This document shows, piece by piece, positions 5,123 through 5,510 of a stretch of 5,510 nt of DNA (its first letter is position 1; every line of letters starts with the position of its first letter). Below the pieces are notes generated by a model, which was not told the DNA's origin, did no database searches, and was given only the letters and a program-made list of their open reading frames with translations. Both the position numbers and the translations under genes were made by a program. The stretch lies in NCBI GenBank assembly GCA_002304845.1, contig DBPM01000033.1, positions 6,603 through 12,112 on the forward strand, read 5' to 3'. This DNA comes from Candidatus Shapirobacteria bacterium UBA1420. GTDB lineage: Bacteria; Patescibacteriota; Microgenomatia; UBA12405.

Positions 5123-5510
5123 AATATAAAATACTTAGCATTTTATTCTTTTTATTTTCTTTAGGAGGTGTTTTGTTTCTAGTGAAGCAAAACCAAGATA
5201 TCCGAAACAAAGCTGCTGGTTATAGCGGTGGTTGGGCTTGTGGTGGAGATATAAATAATTGGTGTTCTCAAAGAGGGATTACTGCCAGTCTCTCCAAGTG
5301 TCCTAATGATTTTACAGGCCATTCCTGTTGGCAAAATACTATTTGGTCCAGGGACGGTAGTTCACTTTGTCTAGAACGTAGTTACTGCGGCACTCAACAG
5401 TTAGATGTTTATTATACCGACAAGGATCCTTGTTCAGTTGATTATGTAGATGACGACTGTACACCTGCTCCTACCAATACTCCAGTACCAACTAACACTC
5501 CCAAACCCAC
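5119..5510 (+). CDS. Secreted Cys-rich protein with a Pro/Thr stalk (runs off the right edge)
   Basis: The family is not recognised. The first 130 residues are present and the frame is open at the window end. Seen: MKYK, then a hydrophobic export segment (5-22); the linker VKQNQDIRNKAAG (22-34); a compact region of about 80 residues with eight cysteines (C41, C49, C61, C70, C84, C90, C105, C114) and many Trp, Gly and Tyr; then a PTNTPVPTNTPKP repeat that starts a Thr/Pro linker. The even Cys number in an exported region fits four disulfides, though pairing is unknown. The start ATG overlaps the previous stop (ATGA at 5119-5122) and has no Shine-Dalgarno of its own, so it probably depends on translation of the upstream gene. 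More beta domains and perhaps a C-terminal anchor like that of the upstream protein may lie beyond the edge. It may be a partner or paralogue-like surface protein of its neighbour. Confidence 0.78.
   Translation, partial: MKYKILSILFFLFSLGGVLFLVKQNQDIRNKAAGYSGGWACGGDINNWCSQRGITASLSKCPNDFTGHSCWQNTIWSRDGSSLCLERSYCGTQQLDVYYTDKDPCSVDYVDDDCTPAPTNTPVPTNTPKP

Noticed and set aside
5163..5184. AGGAGG followed by in-frame TTG (5173) or GTG (5182) as the true start of the last gene
   Set aside because: Starting there would remove most of the export segment of a protein whose Cys-rich body should be outside. The ATGA junction at 5119 fits the cluster, and the AGGAGG arises from Leu-Gly-Gly codons.
5461..5510. 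Thr/Pro codon repeats as a DNA tandem repeat or CRISPR-like element
   Set aside because: The repetition is at protein level (PTNTP twice) with varied codons, and there are no spacers. It is a stalk in a coding region.

Overview
The window looks like a low-GC, gene-dense bacterial chromosome segment using the standard code: TAA, TAG and TGA all act as stops, and Trp is TGG. Small membrane proteins, overlapping genes, Thr/Pro-rich stalked surface proteins and a PilN/PilO pair in an apparently reduced pilus cluster suggest a Patescibacteria/CPR genome, most likely the Microgenomates group. This placement is an inference from protein style and gene content, not from a marker-gene comparison.

Minus strand, 1-862: rpsT (ribosomal protein S20) is followed 8 nt later by metG (methionyl-tRNA synthetase), of which only the N-terminal 185 residues are present. 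The striking point in metG is that the class I HIGH signature reads SVGS, with both histidines replaced by serine. S20 carries an extra Lys/Pro/Thr tail.

Divergent spacer, 863-920: these 58 bp hold two plausible face-to-face promoters and three copies of AGCCTAT. Both predicted transcription starts lie at or within a few bases of the start codon, so rpsT and murJ may be read from leaderless or nearly leaderless mRNAs.

Plus strand, 921-5510: murJ (lipid II flippase family) leads a compact run of six genes. It is followed by a PilN-like and a PilO-like protein, a 64-aa membrane peptide in the slot where pilP usually sits, a 418-aa multidomain surface protein, and a Cys-rich secreted protein cut by the window edge. 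The surface protein appears to have a fibronectin-III-like domain, a carboxypeptidase-regulatory-like domain, an Ig-like domain, a Thr/Pro stalk and a C-terminal LPTTA plus hydrophobic tail. From pilN onward every gene overlaps the next, by ATGA junctions or by 11-17 nt, which suggests translational coupling.

The working picture is a cell-envelope and attachment locus: a flippase for wall precursors, a trimmed type IV pilus alignment complex without a visible pilM, and one or two exported surface proteins that may act at the pilus or wall. The co-function of these genes is inferred from their arrangement only.
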